From: DATMNR01 sp963702765
Lineage (GTDB): Bacteria; Chloroflexota; Ktedonobacteria; Ktedonobacterales; Ktedonobacteraceae
Direction: 5' to 3'
Assembly: GCA_963702765.1 (NCBI GenBank)
Contig: CAVPEB010000028.1
Coordinates: 1-64,000 of the forward strand
DNA length: 64,000 nt
Shown here: positions 39,171-47,865 of the stretch, piece by piece
Numbering within the stretch: position 1 is the first letter of the stretch
Layout: the number at the start of each line of letters is the position of its first letter
Program-made: the position numbers and the translations under genes
Notes under the pieces: generated by a model
What the model was told of the DNA's origin: nothing
The model's database searches: none
The model's input: only the letters and a program-made list of their open reading frames with translations

Positions 39171-40807
39171 ATGCGCAAAAAGAGCCAGGCAGCGAGCGAG
39201 CAAAAGAAGGTGGCGAGCCAACGCACGCCGACCTTTCTGCTCGAGCTGCCTTTGCAGGTGAATGTTGGCCAGGCTGCCCGCCAGCGCGCCCACCTGGAAG
39301 CCGGACGGCAGTTCTACAACGCGGTCCTCTCCGAAGGACTCAAGCGGCTGCGGGCCATGCGGGCTGATCCAGTCTGGCAAGTCGCCCGTGCCATTCCACG
39401 CTCTCAGAGACAGGAGCGAGCCCGAGCATTTGCGGCGCTGCGCGAGCAGTATGGGTTTTCTGAGTACGCCTTGCACGAAGCCGGCAAACGACTTCGAGTG
39501 AGCTGGTTGGCCGAGCACATCGATGCGCTACTCGCGCAAACCCTGGCGAGTCGTGCCTATCGCTCCCTCAACCGCGTCTGCCTGGGACAGGCTCGCCGGG
39601 TGCGCTTTCGCAGTCATGGTCGTGGCCTCTCCAGCATCGAGAACAAACGCAACGATACTGGACTGCGCTTTGTGCTGCAGAAACCGGAAGACGGAAACCA
39701 GGGCTGTCTCATCTGGAAAGACGACCACCTGCCTGCCCTCATCGACTGGGAGGACCCCGTCGTCAAGCATGGCCTGGATCAACGGATCAAATACGCCCGC
39801 CTGATCCAGCGCAAAGCGAGCAGTCCACAGGCGCAAGGGGCCGACGCTCAGGGCTATCGCTACTTCGTGCAACTCGCGCTGGAAGGCCTTCCCTACCACA
39901 AACCGAAACATCTCGTTGGACAAGACACCATCGGGGCGGACGTAGGACCCTCGACCATTGCCCTGGCCCCACGGGTTGGAGAGGCGAGTTTATCCGTCTT
40001 CTGCGAGGAGTTGGTTCCCGATGAGCAAGGCATTCGTCGCCTGCAACGCAAAATGGATCGGCAACGGCGAGCAGCCAATCCGAGCAACTATGATAGCCGG
40101 GGTCGCATCAAGAATCAGCGGGTGGAAAGAAGCCACTCACCTGGAAGCAGAGCAAGGGCTACCACAAGATCCGGCGATGCAAGGCGGAGAAAGAACGCAA
40201 ACTGGCTGCGCATCGCAAGAGCCTGCATGGTCGCAAAGTCCATGAGATTGTGGCCGTGGGGAACACGGTCATCCTCGAAAAGCTTTCCTATAGAGGCTGG
40301 CAGAAACAGTACGGCAGAAGTGTGGGACTTCGAGCACCAGGGATGTTTGTAGCACAGCTCAAGCGCACCGTTGCGAGTACGGGCGGCATCCTCATCGAAG
40401 TTTCTCCCCGGCAGGCCAAGCTCAGTCAGTTTTGCCACGGGTGCGGACGGCACGTCAAAAAGCCGCTTTCCCAGCGGTGGCACGAGTGCGCCTGTGGAGT
40501 GGGTCCCGTCCAGCGGGATCTGTATTCGGCGTATCTGGCTTGTACCCTGGATCAAGATCATCTCCTTCCCTCGTGTGCCCAGGCGGTCATTCTCTGGGAA
40601 GATGCGGAGGCGCGTCTGCGGGCCGCACACGAACGGGTAGCGCAACGGACGAAAGAGGGGCAGGTCTTGCCTCGAAGCTTTGGCATCCCCAGAGCCGGAG
40701 TCCGTCGGCCTCAAAGTCTGAGCGAACCCACACAAGAGCCAACCTTGCTGCTCACGCAGGGCAAGTTGGAAGCGTGGAGGGACTACTCAGAACCCCCCGT
40801 TCTTTAG
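39171..40807 (+). pseudogene. tnpB: TnpB RNA-guided nuclease (element 2), one frameshift
   Basis: From ATG 39171 (MRKKSQAASEQKK) it parallels the element 1 TnpB along its length: TPTFLLELPLQVNVGQAARQ, DTIGADVGPSTIALAPRVGE with the first RuvC Asp, and QRKMDRQRRAANPSNYDSRG. A one-base change in the GGG run near 40119 is needed to enter KPLTWKQSKGYHKIRRCKAE, then ILEKLSYRGWQKQYG (Glu), CHGCGRHVKKP (zinc ribbon) and VQRDLYSAYL (last Asp). About 545 aa if corrected. Uncorrected, the nuclease loses two catalytic residues. The stop is only 16 bases from the element end. Confidence 0.88.
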
Positions 40808-40823
40808 ACGTGGGAGTCTTCAG
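40680..40823 (+). ncRNA. Candidate omega-RNA of TnpB element 2
   Basis: The last part of tnpB and the right end form the terminal hairpin (CAGAACCCCCCG, TTCTTTAGA, CGTGGGAGTC) shared with element 1. The guide would start at 40824 (TGATGGGCGAAATC), that is, the permease sequence restored by excision. Start is a guess. Confidence 0.45.
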
Positions 40824-41607
40824 TGATGGGCGAAATCTGAATGCGAGCGATGCAGGCACTCATAATGTGCTGGTTGAATGGCAGCTTGTGCATCTAGCTC
40901 CGCTCAAGGGACAATTAGGCGTTGGTAGTACTATTACGCTCCTGAGTGTAGATAAGAAGACCACCGAAACTGTTACGGTAGTTGGTGTCTATCGCTCGAC
41001 TGGATTTGGCGGCAATATTGAGCCAATTTTAGCGACTACGGATACAGTGAAGGCCCTGAGCCCGGTAGGATTTGAACAGACCATTTTCTATATGAAAATT
41101 GATACCAATCATATAGGAAAGGCATTGCATACGATTGCTCAGGTTGCACCAAATGCTTTTGTGTTTAACTTGGCCAACATCGGTGATTTTATTGATCAGT
41201 ACCTCAACTACATGCTGCTCACTCTCACCACTATAGCAGGATTGTCCTTGCTCGCAGGTGTGATTATCATTGCCAATGCAGTGGCACTGGCGATGCTTGA
41301 ACGTCGTAGAGAGCTCGGTATTCTCAAGTCGGTTGGTTATACCAGTAGGACCGTGCTGAGTGAAGTGCTTATCGAGAATGGGATCATTGGCGCTGTTGGG
41401 GCGCTTTTGGCAATGTTACTCGTCACATTTGCGATGAGCTTGTTAGGAAAATTTGTTTTCAAAACCAGTTTTGACGTGAATGCGATCATTGTGCTTGCAC
41501 TGATAGCAGGAGCGGCGCTTCTGGCAATGGTCACGGCAGCAATCGTAGCGTTTGGAGCAGTGCGCGTGCGTCCTTTAGAGGTCTTGCGTTACGAATGATA
41601 ATATCTG

Positions 41608-41675
41608 TCATCGTGAGTGCCAGCGAAGGATCTCACACAATGGGCAACGAGATCCTTCGCTGGCACTCACGATGA
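41608..41675. repeat. Large hairpin / REP-like repeat
   Basis: Perfect 27-bp stem (TCATCGTGAGTGCCAGCGAA continuing GGATCTC and complement) around a 14-nt loop, ten bases after the permease stop. The sequence type (TCATxxTGAGxGCCAGCGAAG) recurs at 52809-52834. May serve as a terminator for the transporter operon. Confidence 0.8.
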
Positions 41676-41902
41676 TAAGTCATGGCAATTCTCTGCAACG
41701 ACGCACATTCTCAGCTCTTCTAAACAGCCACCCTTGTATAAATTTCACGTGATCGGCATCAATATCCATTGCTTTCCCCTCCACCAAAATTTGGGTAACC
41801 CTGCGTATACATTGATGAAGGAATGTTATCCACAAAATTTTCTGTTTGGTTTTACTTGTTTTGTATATGCAACAAAACGATGCATATATTGGAGCAGAAG
41901 CA

Positions 41903-43039
41903 ATGCTATTTTGCTGCATCAATCAACATCCCAATCAACCTGGAAATATCAGGTGTAATACATGCAGTAGTCTGTTAGCTGGGGCACAGATCAGTGAGTA
42001 TCGTGTTGTCTCGTACATAGGCAAGGGCAGTACAAGTGATGTGTACCTGGCAGAGCAGAATTCGCTTCAAGGGCGTAAAGTAGTGATAAAGATACTTCAT
42101 CGCTCGTGTAGTGAAGAGTACGTCGATAGCTTTCGCAGCGAGGCAAAGTTACTCGCTTCCTTATCACATCCATATATATTGCCCATCTTTTCCTATGGTG
42201 TGATCCATGAAACTACAATGTTTACAGAAAACTATGTCCCATATCTTGTAGTACAATTTGTCGAGCAAGGTTCTTTGGCCGATTCTTTTGAACGACAGGG
42301 GAACCGTCCCTGGTCTGTTGAGCGCGTTATCACTCTAGCACAGGATGTAGCGGAAGCCCTCGACTATGCTCATGCACATAATGTGCTACATCGTGATGTC
42401 AAACCCGCCAATGTATTGCAAATTGGCTCTCATGCCTTACTTTCTGATTTCAGCGTAGCATCGTTAATCGATGCTAATGCATCACATTTGAGCATCGGTT
42501 TGGCAGGTTCGCCTGCATACATGGCTCCAGAAGTTTGGAGAATGCACCCGGGAAGATATTCCGACCAATATGCACTCGCCATTACCTGTTTCTTTTTACT
42601 GACTGGAAAGTATCCGTTGACAATGAACGGAAGTAGTAATATGCGTGGTTGGCAACATGCGCATTGCTTTACTACACCAACTTCCCTCAGCGAATATCGT
42701 GCTGGATTGCCACTGGCTGTAGATGTTGTCCTGCAAAAAGCGATGGCAAAAAATCCCCACGAACGATATCCAAGCGTAGAAGCCTTCGCATTGGATTTGT
42801 TGCAAGCCTCTCAGGAAATCACGCAACAACTGGTCAGGTCATCTAGCCCTGTTGCTCGAATTCACCTTCAGCCTGACAATGTACAGGCAAACAAGAAAGC
42901 CTTAGTCGAATTGCAACCGGTTGCTCTATCTCTGGCAGATACTCCTGCTACAGAACCTATTGCGATTCCTGAAATCCCTACTGCCGGCCAAACACAGAAC
43001 CCGAGATCACGAAGAGATGAACAAGACGCTGTTACATGA
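41903..43039 (+). CDS. Ser/Thr protein kinase with N-terminal zinc-ribbon
   Basis: 378 aa from ATG 41903 (GGAG ribosome site). Residues 4-21 hold CC and CNTC cysteines (zinc-ribbon-like, HPNQPGNIRCNTC). Kinase domain from about residue 33: glycine loop YIGKGSTSDVYLAEQ, catalytic Lys in VVIKILHR, HRDVKPANVL, and SPAYMAPEVWR. The metal-binding DFG reads DFSVASLI, so Gly is Ser. The 80-residue tail has no membrane helix. A small membrane protein overlaps its end, possibly its partner. Confidence 0.88.
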   Translation: MLFCCINQHPNQPGNIRCNTCSSLLAGAQISEYRVVSYIGKGSTSDVYLAEQNSLQGRKVVIKILHRSCSEEYVDSFRSEAKLLASLSHPYILPIFSYGVIHETTMFTENYVPYLVVQFVEQGSLADSFERQGNRPWSVERVITLAQDVAEALDYAHAHNVLHRDVKPANVLQIGSHALLSDFSVASLIDANASHLSIGLAGSPAYMAPEVWRMHPGRYSDQYALAITCFFLLTGKYPLTMNGSSNMRGWQHAHCFTTPTSLSEYRAGLPLAVDVVLQKAMAKNPHERYPSVEAFALDLLQASQEITQQLVRSSSPVARIHLQPDNVQANKKALVELQPVALSLADTPATEPIAIPEIPTAGQTQNPRSRRDEQDAVT

Positions 43040-43550
43040 AGCTCATTCAGCATATCCTAAAATTCGAAATAGGAGTAACAGGTGGATTTGGTGCGCTCTC
43101 GCACTGAATATCTTCATTTCCGTCATGTTGATACTAGAATATACATTGCTAATTGGCAGCCCTGTTTTCAGTATCAGGCCTGTACTGACATTGTGCCCAG
43201 CACTTCTGATCGGGTTTTTGCTTGCGCTACTATTCAAGCGCATAGCTTTGACTACCCTTTCATTGAGTCTTTTCTGGGGTATGTTCTTCGGCATGATGAA
43301 TGCTATTCTTTCACTGATAGCCTGCACAATATGGTATTCGCTTGTACTAGTTGTGCCATCTCATGGAAACGCTGGTGAGGGACTAAGTAGTTTCTTCGGT
43401 CCAACACTGCAATTCTTTTCCGATTCGCGGATTGTCATATTATTGTTAATTGCCCTGTGGGTGTCTGTTATTGGGGGAGCGATAATAGGTATCATCAATA
43501 TACAGGGCGAAGGCGAAGTGCGAATAATCCACCCAAGACAACAAAAATAA
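43017..43550 (+). CDS. Small four-helix membrane protein
   Basis: 177 aa. ATG 43017 (MNKTLLHEAHSAYPKIRNRS) sits inside the last codons of the kinase gene (23-bp overlap, different frame), which implies coupled translation. Four hydrophobic segments: near WCALALNIFISVMLILEY, LTLCPALLIGFLLALLF, LFWGMFFGMMNAILSLIA and IVILLLIALWVSVIGGAI. No family recognised. Its end overlaps the convergent MFS gene by 56 bp. Confidence 0.6.
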   Translation: MNKTLLHEAHSAYPKIRNRSNRWIWCALALNIFISVMLILEYTLLIGSPVFSIRPVLTLCPALLIGFLLALLFKRIALTTLSLSLFWGMFFGMMNAILSLIACTIWYSLVLVVPSHGNAGEGLSSFFGPTLQFFSDSRIVILLLIALWVSVIGGAIIGIINIQGEGEVRIIHPRQQK

Positions 43551-44733
43551 AACAGTATATGACAGGCCATAATGGCCCACTTGTATTAAGGAGAAATCCA
43601 AAGAACCAGCCGCTGAACACCGTGCTTATTCCGCTAACAAAGAGCAGGATACCGGCAACAGAGCCAAAGGATCTTCCTGCTCTTTCGCTCCCAATTGCCA
43701 GGCAAGTCGCAAAGATTGGAGAAAGGCCAACACTGGTGAAAGCTATGGCCAGCGTGGCGGTCAAAGCGTTTTGACTGAGCATTAATGCAACCAGTCCAAG
43801 CAGAGTGATTGCTAGACCAAGCATGACCAGACGCCATGAACCAATACGCAATATCAAGAAAGCCGCCCCTAGTCGACTGGCTGCTGAGATTATCCAGGTA
43901 ATACTACTGAGCGCGGCTGCTATTGCAGGCGTTTGTGCATAAGCTACATGCAAATAGGCTGGCGTCCACGCTCTAAGACTTGAACTTATACCGGAGGTGA
44001 ACATCATTACAAGGATGACCGGAACTAAAATCTTCGTCAACGCAAGGATGCCTTCTTTATTGACATCCCTTTCATGCCTATGTTTGGAAGAAATGTCTCC
44101 AACAATTTTAGAGCGCTTTGGGATACCAAGCAGAGAAATCATTGCTCCGACCGTAAAACACATCGTGAAAAGAAAACAAGGACGTGGGTCATTGTGAAAT
44201 GCTTTCAATAATCCAGCATCAGTAAGTGCTACTATGACGCCACCCAGAGGGTACAGCAAGTTAAACAAGTTAAGGGCCATACCTCGTCGTTCACTATAGA
44301 TTCCACTGATCAAACCGTTCGTTGAAGCATCAATGACACCTCCTCCTACACCTCCAAGCCCTGCCATTACAAGTAACAGTATCAACGGAATGATGTGTGG
44401 GAGTAACATGCCAATATAGATGAAGAAAAAACCACATAATATAATAAGTGAAGCGCCAAACAGTACTCTTCGAGGTCCATATCGGTCAAGCATCGCTCCA
44501 CCAATCAATGCGCCAGGCAGATACCCGAATGACCAGATCACATAAAACAATCCGGTTATAGCAAGAGTGCTTTGCAACTGATTGGAAAGAGGTACAAGAA
44601 TAGGTCCCCAGCCACTATCTGCAAACACAAAAATCCAGAATAGCAGGCATGCGGCAAGTGTCAGTCGTACGAGTAGAGGTTTGGTCAGGCTGACTTCTTC
44701 TGGTTCTAGAGAGGTATTTGATGTGATAGACAT
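43495..44733 (-). CDS. MFS transporter, 412 aa
   Basis: Twelve hydrophobic segments. Motif A-like GGAMLDRYGPRRVLFGASL after helix 2, GLGGVGGGVIDASTNGLISG in helix 4-5, and a charged central loop (KRSKIVGDISSKHRHERDVN) between the two six-helix halves. Resembles the sugar/fucose-permease-like branch (FGYLPGALIGG), substrate unknown. It starts 25 bp after the phosphodiesterase gene on the same strand and is probably co-transcribed with it. Confidence 0.85.
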   Translation of the reverse strand: MSITSNTSLEPEEVSLTKPLLVRLTLAACLLFWIFVFADSGWGPILVPLSNQLQSTLAITGLFYVIWSFGYLPGALIGGAMLDRYGPRRVLFGASLIILCGFFFIYIGMLLPHIIPLILLLVMAGLGGVGGGVIDASTNGLISGIYSERRGMALNLFNLLYPLGGVIVALTDAGLLKAFHNDPRPCFLFTMCFTVGAMISLLGIPKRSKIVGDISSKHRHERDVNKEGILALTKILVPVILVMMFTSGISSSLRAWTPAYLHVAYAQTPAIAAALSSITWIISAASRLGAAFLILRIGSWRLVMLGLAITLLGLVALMLSQNALTATLAIAFTSVGLSPIFATCLAIGSERAGRSFGSVAGILLFVSGISTVFSGWFFGFLLNTSGPLWPVIYCFIFVVLGGLFALRLRPVY

Positions 44734-44758
44734 AAAGTTTTCAGCACTACTTGAGATA

Positions 44759-46036
44759 TTACAGGGGCAACAACAACAAAGGTATTTTCATCTCCTCTGG
44801 TGTCAATCCCCCATGATGACCCTTGAAATGCATTTCAAATTTTCCTTCCTCGTACCACCATACAGTTTCGCGCTGGTAAGGTAAAATAACAACATTGCCT
44901 ACTCTCGCAAGGAATTCCCTTGATGGTTGAGATGAGCCAAAAAAGCCCTGTGCAATGAGTTGTTCTGTATAGAATACCTCGGCAATAGTCGCAAGGCGTT
45001 GTTGCAACAAAATAACTACTTTATCTACATAGTCTTCTTTCACATGTAAAAACATATCGCGCGCAGAGCCTGCTGGAACGAGAAGTTTACCAACCTGATT
45101 CCTCTGCAGATATTGCTCAATGTGCATGTTCATTTTGTTCAGATAAAATGTTCTTCGCGGGTCAACTTCTACCTGACCATGATCGGCAGTCAAAATGAGC
45201 AGTGTTTGACCTGCCTTTCCACTCAATTGTTTATACAAAAGCTCTTCCATCACTCTCAAAAAGCTATCTACAGCTTCCTTGAGTTGGCTTGACTGAGGCC
45301 CATAGGTATGACAAACGGCATCGATTTTGTCGAAGTACAAGAGGTAATAGGTTTTAGAGAGTGTAGGAGTTGTTGCAAGTTCAACCAGGTTCGACAAAGC
45401 CTCAGGCAGTCGCTTAAAAGAACGAACAGCAGCTCCTTTAAATACACAATCAGAGAAGGTAGATGGTGTGTAGGATTCGTGTTGAAAAACATAAGATGTT
45501 ATGCCTTGAGATTTGAGTTTTTGATAAAGTGTTCGAGGCGGGAAAAAGGCTTCAGCCGCAATGCCAGATTGTCTCAACGAATCTCGTTTTTTCTCTCCAG
45601 CGTAAGTGAAAAGCAATGGTGTAATAATCTCATCTACCAGAGGTTCATAATAATTCCATTCATACACACCACTTTGACCAACTGGTAGCCCTGTATGTAA
45701 ACACGTCACATGTGCAGCGGTAGTGGATGGAAATTGTGAAGTCATTTGTGAGACTACTCCGTGCCTTACAAACGTTTTCAGAAAAGGGTATGTTTCTGCG
45801 AATTGCTGAAAGAATCGCCAGCCGAACCCATCCACAAAAAGCAAGATGACCTTGTCATAGTTTGTGGGCAAGCTTCCAAAACAGTCTCCAGGTAAAGGGC
45901 ACCTTCCTTCACCTGTCAATAGGAACTCAACTGTCTGGGGAAGAGCGGAGAAGCAATACGAATCGTAGAGCGGCTTGATAAATCTCTGTGAATACTTCGC
46001 GCCATTCACTGCATTCAATGAGTTTGTATTGAGCAT
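44759..46036 (-). CDS. Alkaline-phosphatase-superfamily phosphodiesterase
   Basis: 425 aa, type I phosphodiesterase/nucleotide pyrophosphatase fold. Metal and nucleophile sites: DKVILLFVDGFGWRFF (first Asp), TSQFPSTTAAHVTCLHTG (Thr nucleophile), YYLLYFDKIDAVCHTYGPQS (Asp/His), LLILTADHGQVEVDP (Asp-His) and HFKGHHGGLTPEEMKIPLLL (final His). No signal peptide, so probably cytoplasmic. Related to phosphoglyceromutase-like and NPP enzymes; substrate unknown. Confidence 0.85.
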   Translation of the reverse strand: MLNTNSLNAVNGAKYSQRFIKPLYDSYCFSALPQTVEFLLTGEGRCPLPGDCFGSLPTNYDKVILLFVDGFGWRFFQQFAETYPFLKTFVRHGVVSQMTSQFPSTTAAHVTCLHTGLPVGQSGVYEWNYYEPLVDEIITPLLFTYAGEKKRDSLRQSGIAAEAFFPPRTLYQKLKSQGITSYVFQHESYTPSTFSDCVFKGAAVRSFKRLPEALSNLVELATTPTLSKTYYLLYFDKIDAVCHTYGPQSSQLKEAVDSFLRVMEELLYKQLSGKAGQTLLILTADHGQVEVDPRRTFYLNKMNMHIEQYLQRNQVGKLLVPAGSARDMFLHVKEDYVDKVVILLQQRLATIAEVFYTEQLIAQGFFGSSQPSREFLARVGNVVILPYQRETVWWYEEGKFEMHFKGHHGGLTPEEMKIPLLLLPL

Positions 46037-46169
46037 GATCGCCTGCTTCCTATCGCAAAGTGAGCTAACTTCCCTTCTGGCTCTATAGGACGATAGATGT
46101 ATGCTTAGTATAACATGCGCAAGACGCGGGCAGCGGATCAGGAAGCTAAGGGATTAGGGATATTTTTAT

Positions 46170-46288
46170 AGGCGCGGACATAAGGGGTATAGGGGACATC
46201 GTCCCCTGACGGGGCGCGGGGAGTCCCCGCTCACATCCCTCTCTCCTCGCCGCTGCAGGCGGCAAGAAAAGGGCTTAAGTCCGCGCCT
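46170..46288. repeat. Structured 119-bp inverted-repeat element
   Basis: Imperfect 18-nt terminal inverted repeats (AGGCGCGGACATAAGGGG and GGGCTTAAGTCCGCGCCT, four mismatches) enclose several GC-rich hairpins, for example GGGGACATCGTCCCC, a GGGGAGTCCCC type and CCGCTGCAGGCGG. GC content is plainly higher than in its surroundings. It could be a MITE-like unit or a strong terminator. Confidence 0.6.
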
Positions 46289-46321
46289 CTGAGGAATGTA
46301 CCCCGCTCTCGCTTTGAAGCA

Positions 46322-47734
46322 TTATTGAAGCGTTATCGCACCTGTTGAATTATTTACATTGATGGGAACACTTGTAAGTGGAGTATTTGTAGGTCCCTGG
46401 ACAACCGAAGCTGCATTCGAGGGATCGAACTCTGCCCCATGACATGGGCATAGTAGATGCTGGCTGCTTGGATCATATTGTACCGGACAACCCGCATGGG
46501 TGCAGGTTGCATCAAATGCCACAAATTTTCCATTATTGAGACGCACGAGTACACCAGGATCACCGTTGGAGGGAATGGTGAATGTAACCGCACTATTGGG
46601 TTGCACTGCACTAACCTTGGCAATTTCTGTGGAACCGCCCGCCGTCGTAGTCGCGCCTCCTGAAGCTGGAGTCGATTGAGTTCCTGATATTGCAGAGGGG
46701 TTTTGTGCGACTGTAGAGACAGTATCATCTCCACCGAATGGATGAGATAGAATTGCCCGTCCTGCGACTGTAATTCCCAGCATGCCCAGTCCACCTGCTG
46801 CTAAGCCCCACAGGAAATTGCGTCTATTCTCTTGCGTTCTCCGAACAGTTGCATATCTTCCTCTATAGTTTGCCTGTCTCTGTTGCTGTGAATTACCATA
46901 CCCATTGCCCTGCCTTCCCTGGCCGCTCATAATGTGTTGAGGCACACCCTGTGGATACCCGCTTACTTTGCTATTATATTGTGTTCCCTGTCCATTAATC
47001 CGGTTAACAGCTTGCGTTGGCATTTCTTCGAACGGTATATTTTCTTTATTGGCAATATCTCCGACTCCTAAGAAGAAATTGAAGATGGGTGCTATACTTC
47101 CTCTCGACTCAGGTGACATGCCCAACAAAATCCGTCGAACCATTACTGCGTCGATTGAAGGTAGACCACTGCCGAGTGGACCTGCTAAGAGTAGCGGTGT
47201 CCATGCGAAAAAGAACACTATATCAGCACCGTAAAAATACGGATACACATGCCAGCTTGCAGATAAGAAAAACAATAGGCTGAGCAACATGCCAAAGAAA
47301 GCAGCAGGACGGAAAAGAAATCCCACTAATGTCCCAATACCGATTGCTATCTCACCGAAAGCAATAACAGCGCCAAAGAAAAGAGCATGTGGCAGCGCAA
47401 CATGCAATAAAATCGAGTGAATGGGTGATCCATGCGCAAACGCCAGGATCTGTTTACCAATAAATCCAGTTGCTGTGGGATTGAAGAATTGCGGATCGGT
47501 CAATTTCTGGATACCGGCGTAGACGAATGTAATACCGAGAAACAGACGTAAAGGTAACAATACTCTTTTTGAAAAGTGAAATTCTTTCCACCATGGTTGC
47601 TGGTCTACAATTGGTGCACTGGTTCTGTGAGTTTGTACTTGCTGTGATGGTGTAGCTGTTTTTGTTTGAATAGGTGTATTTCGCTGGCCTCCCACCACAT
47701 TTGTCTTATTTTTTGCATTATCAGTTTGCTTCAT
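46322..47734 (-). CDS. DoxX-Rieske fusion protein
   Basis: 470 aa. Residues about 50-195 are a four-helix DoxX/DoxD membrane domain (LFLGITFVYAGIQKLTDPQF, FFGAVIAFGEIAIGIGTLVG, GADIVFFFAWTPLLLAGP). A 100-residue Gln/Gly/Asn-rich linker follows with a Tat-like RRNFLWGLAAGGLGMLG helix. The C-terminal Rieske domain has CTHAGCPVQYD and CPCHGAEFDP, both 2Fe-2S ligand boxes intact. DoxD with quinone oxidoreductase and a Rieske centre suggests membrane electron transfer to or from quinone, with the cluster outside. The fusion in this order is unusual. Confidence 0.88.
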   Translation of the reverse strand: MKQTDNAKNKTNVVGGQRNTPIQTKTATPSQQVQTHRTSAPIVDQQPWWKEFHFSKRVLLPLRLFLGITFVYAGIQKLTDPQFFNPTATGFIGKQILAFAHGSPIHSILLHVALPHALFFGAVIAFGEIAIGIGTLVGFLFRPAAFFGMLLSLLFFLSASWHVYPYFYGADIVFFFAWTPLLLAGPLGSGLPSIDAVMVRRILLGMSPESRGSIAPIFNFFLGVGDIANKENIPFEEMPTQAVNRINGQGTQYNSKVSGYPQGVPQHIMSGQGRQGNGYGNSQQQRQANYRGRYATVRRTQENRRNFLWGLAAGGLGMLGITVAGRAILSHPFGGDDTVSTVAQNPSAISGTQSTPASGGATTTAGGSTEIAKVSAVQPNSAVTFTIPSNGDPGVLVRLNNGKFVAFDATCTHAGCPVQYDPSSQHLLCPCHGAEFDPSNAASVVQGPTNTPLTSVPINVNNSTGAITLQ

Positions 47735-47865
47735 ACAATGTAAATCCTTATTAAACTAAGTAACTTTTTTACAAATTGCCCAACAAGAGTATACAAGGCT
47801 TACATGAAAATTCCATGAAATCAACGAGCGACTTTTCCGTGACAAGAAGTAAAAGCTGAAATATG

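Larger units (their letters stand above)
38990..40823 (+). mobile_element. IS200/IS605-type element 2 (TnpB only), in the permease gene
   Basis: Inserted in the plus orientation after TTAC (38986-38989). The left end is AAAAAGTCGGACTTGAAAGC with hairpin CCCCTG...CAGGGG. The right end is the hairpin CCCCGTTCTTTAGACGTGGGG-like segment followed by AGTCTTCAG at 40815-40823. Host sequence resumes at 40824 in the permease frame. No target duplication, as expected for this family. No TnpA, so it would depend on one supplied in trans. Confidence 0.88.
34940..41598 (+). pseudogene. MacB/FtsX-type ABC permease, split by two IS605-type elements
   Basis: Three exon-like pieces: 34940-35075, 37162-38989 and 40824-41598. 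Joined, they give 2,739 bases, exactly 913 codons with no frame change (codon T35075+GT37162-37163 at the first joint, AC38988-38989+T40824 at the second). The product has an N-terminal helix (RTILAVFCVAVGVMAIVALQ), a periplasmic core, an FtsX block (FLEIAGLLALLIGGVGIVNT), further helices, a second core and a final FtsX block (LAGVIIIANAVALAMLERRR) ending RPLEVLRYE. As it stands the transporter permease is not made. About seven residues usual between VGL and NVR in such proteins may be missing at joint one. Confidence 0.85.
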
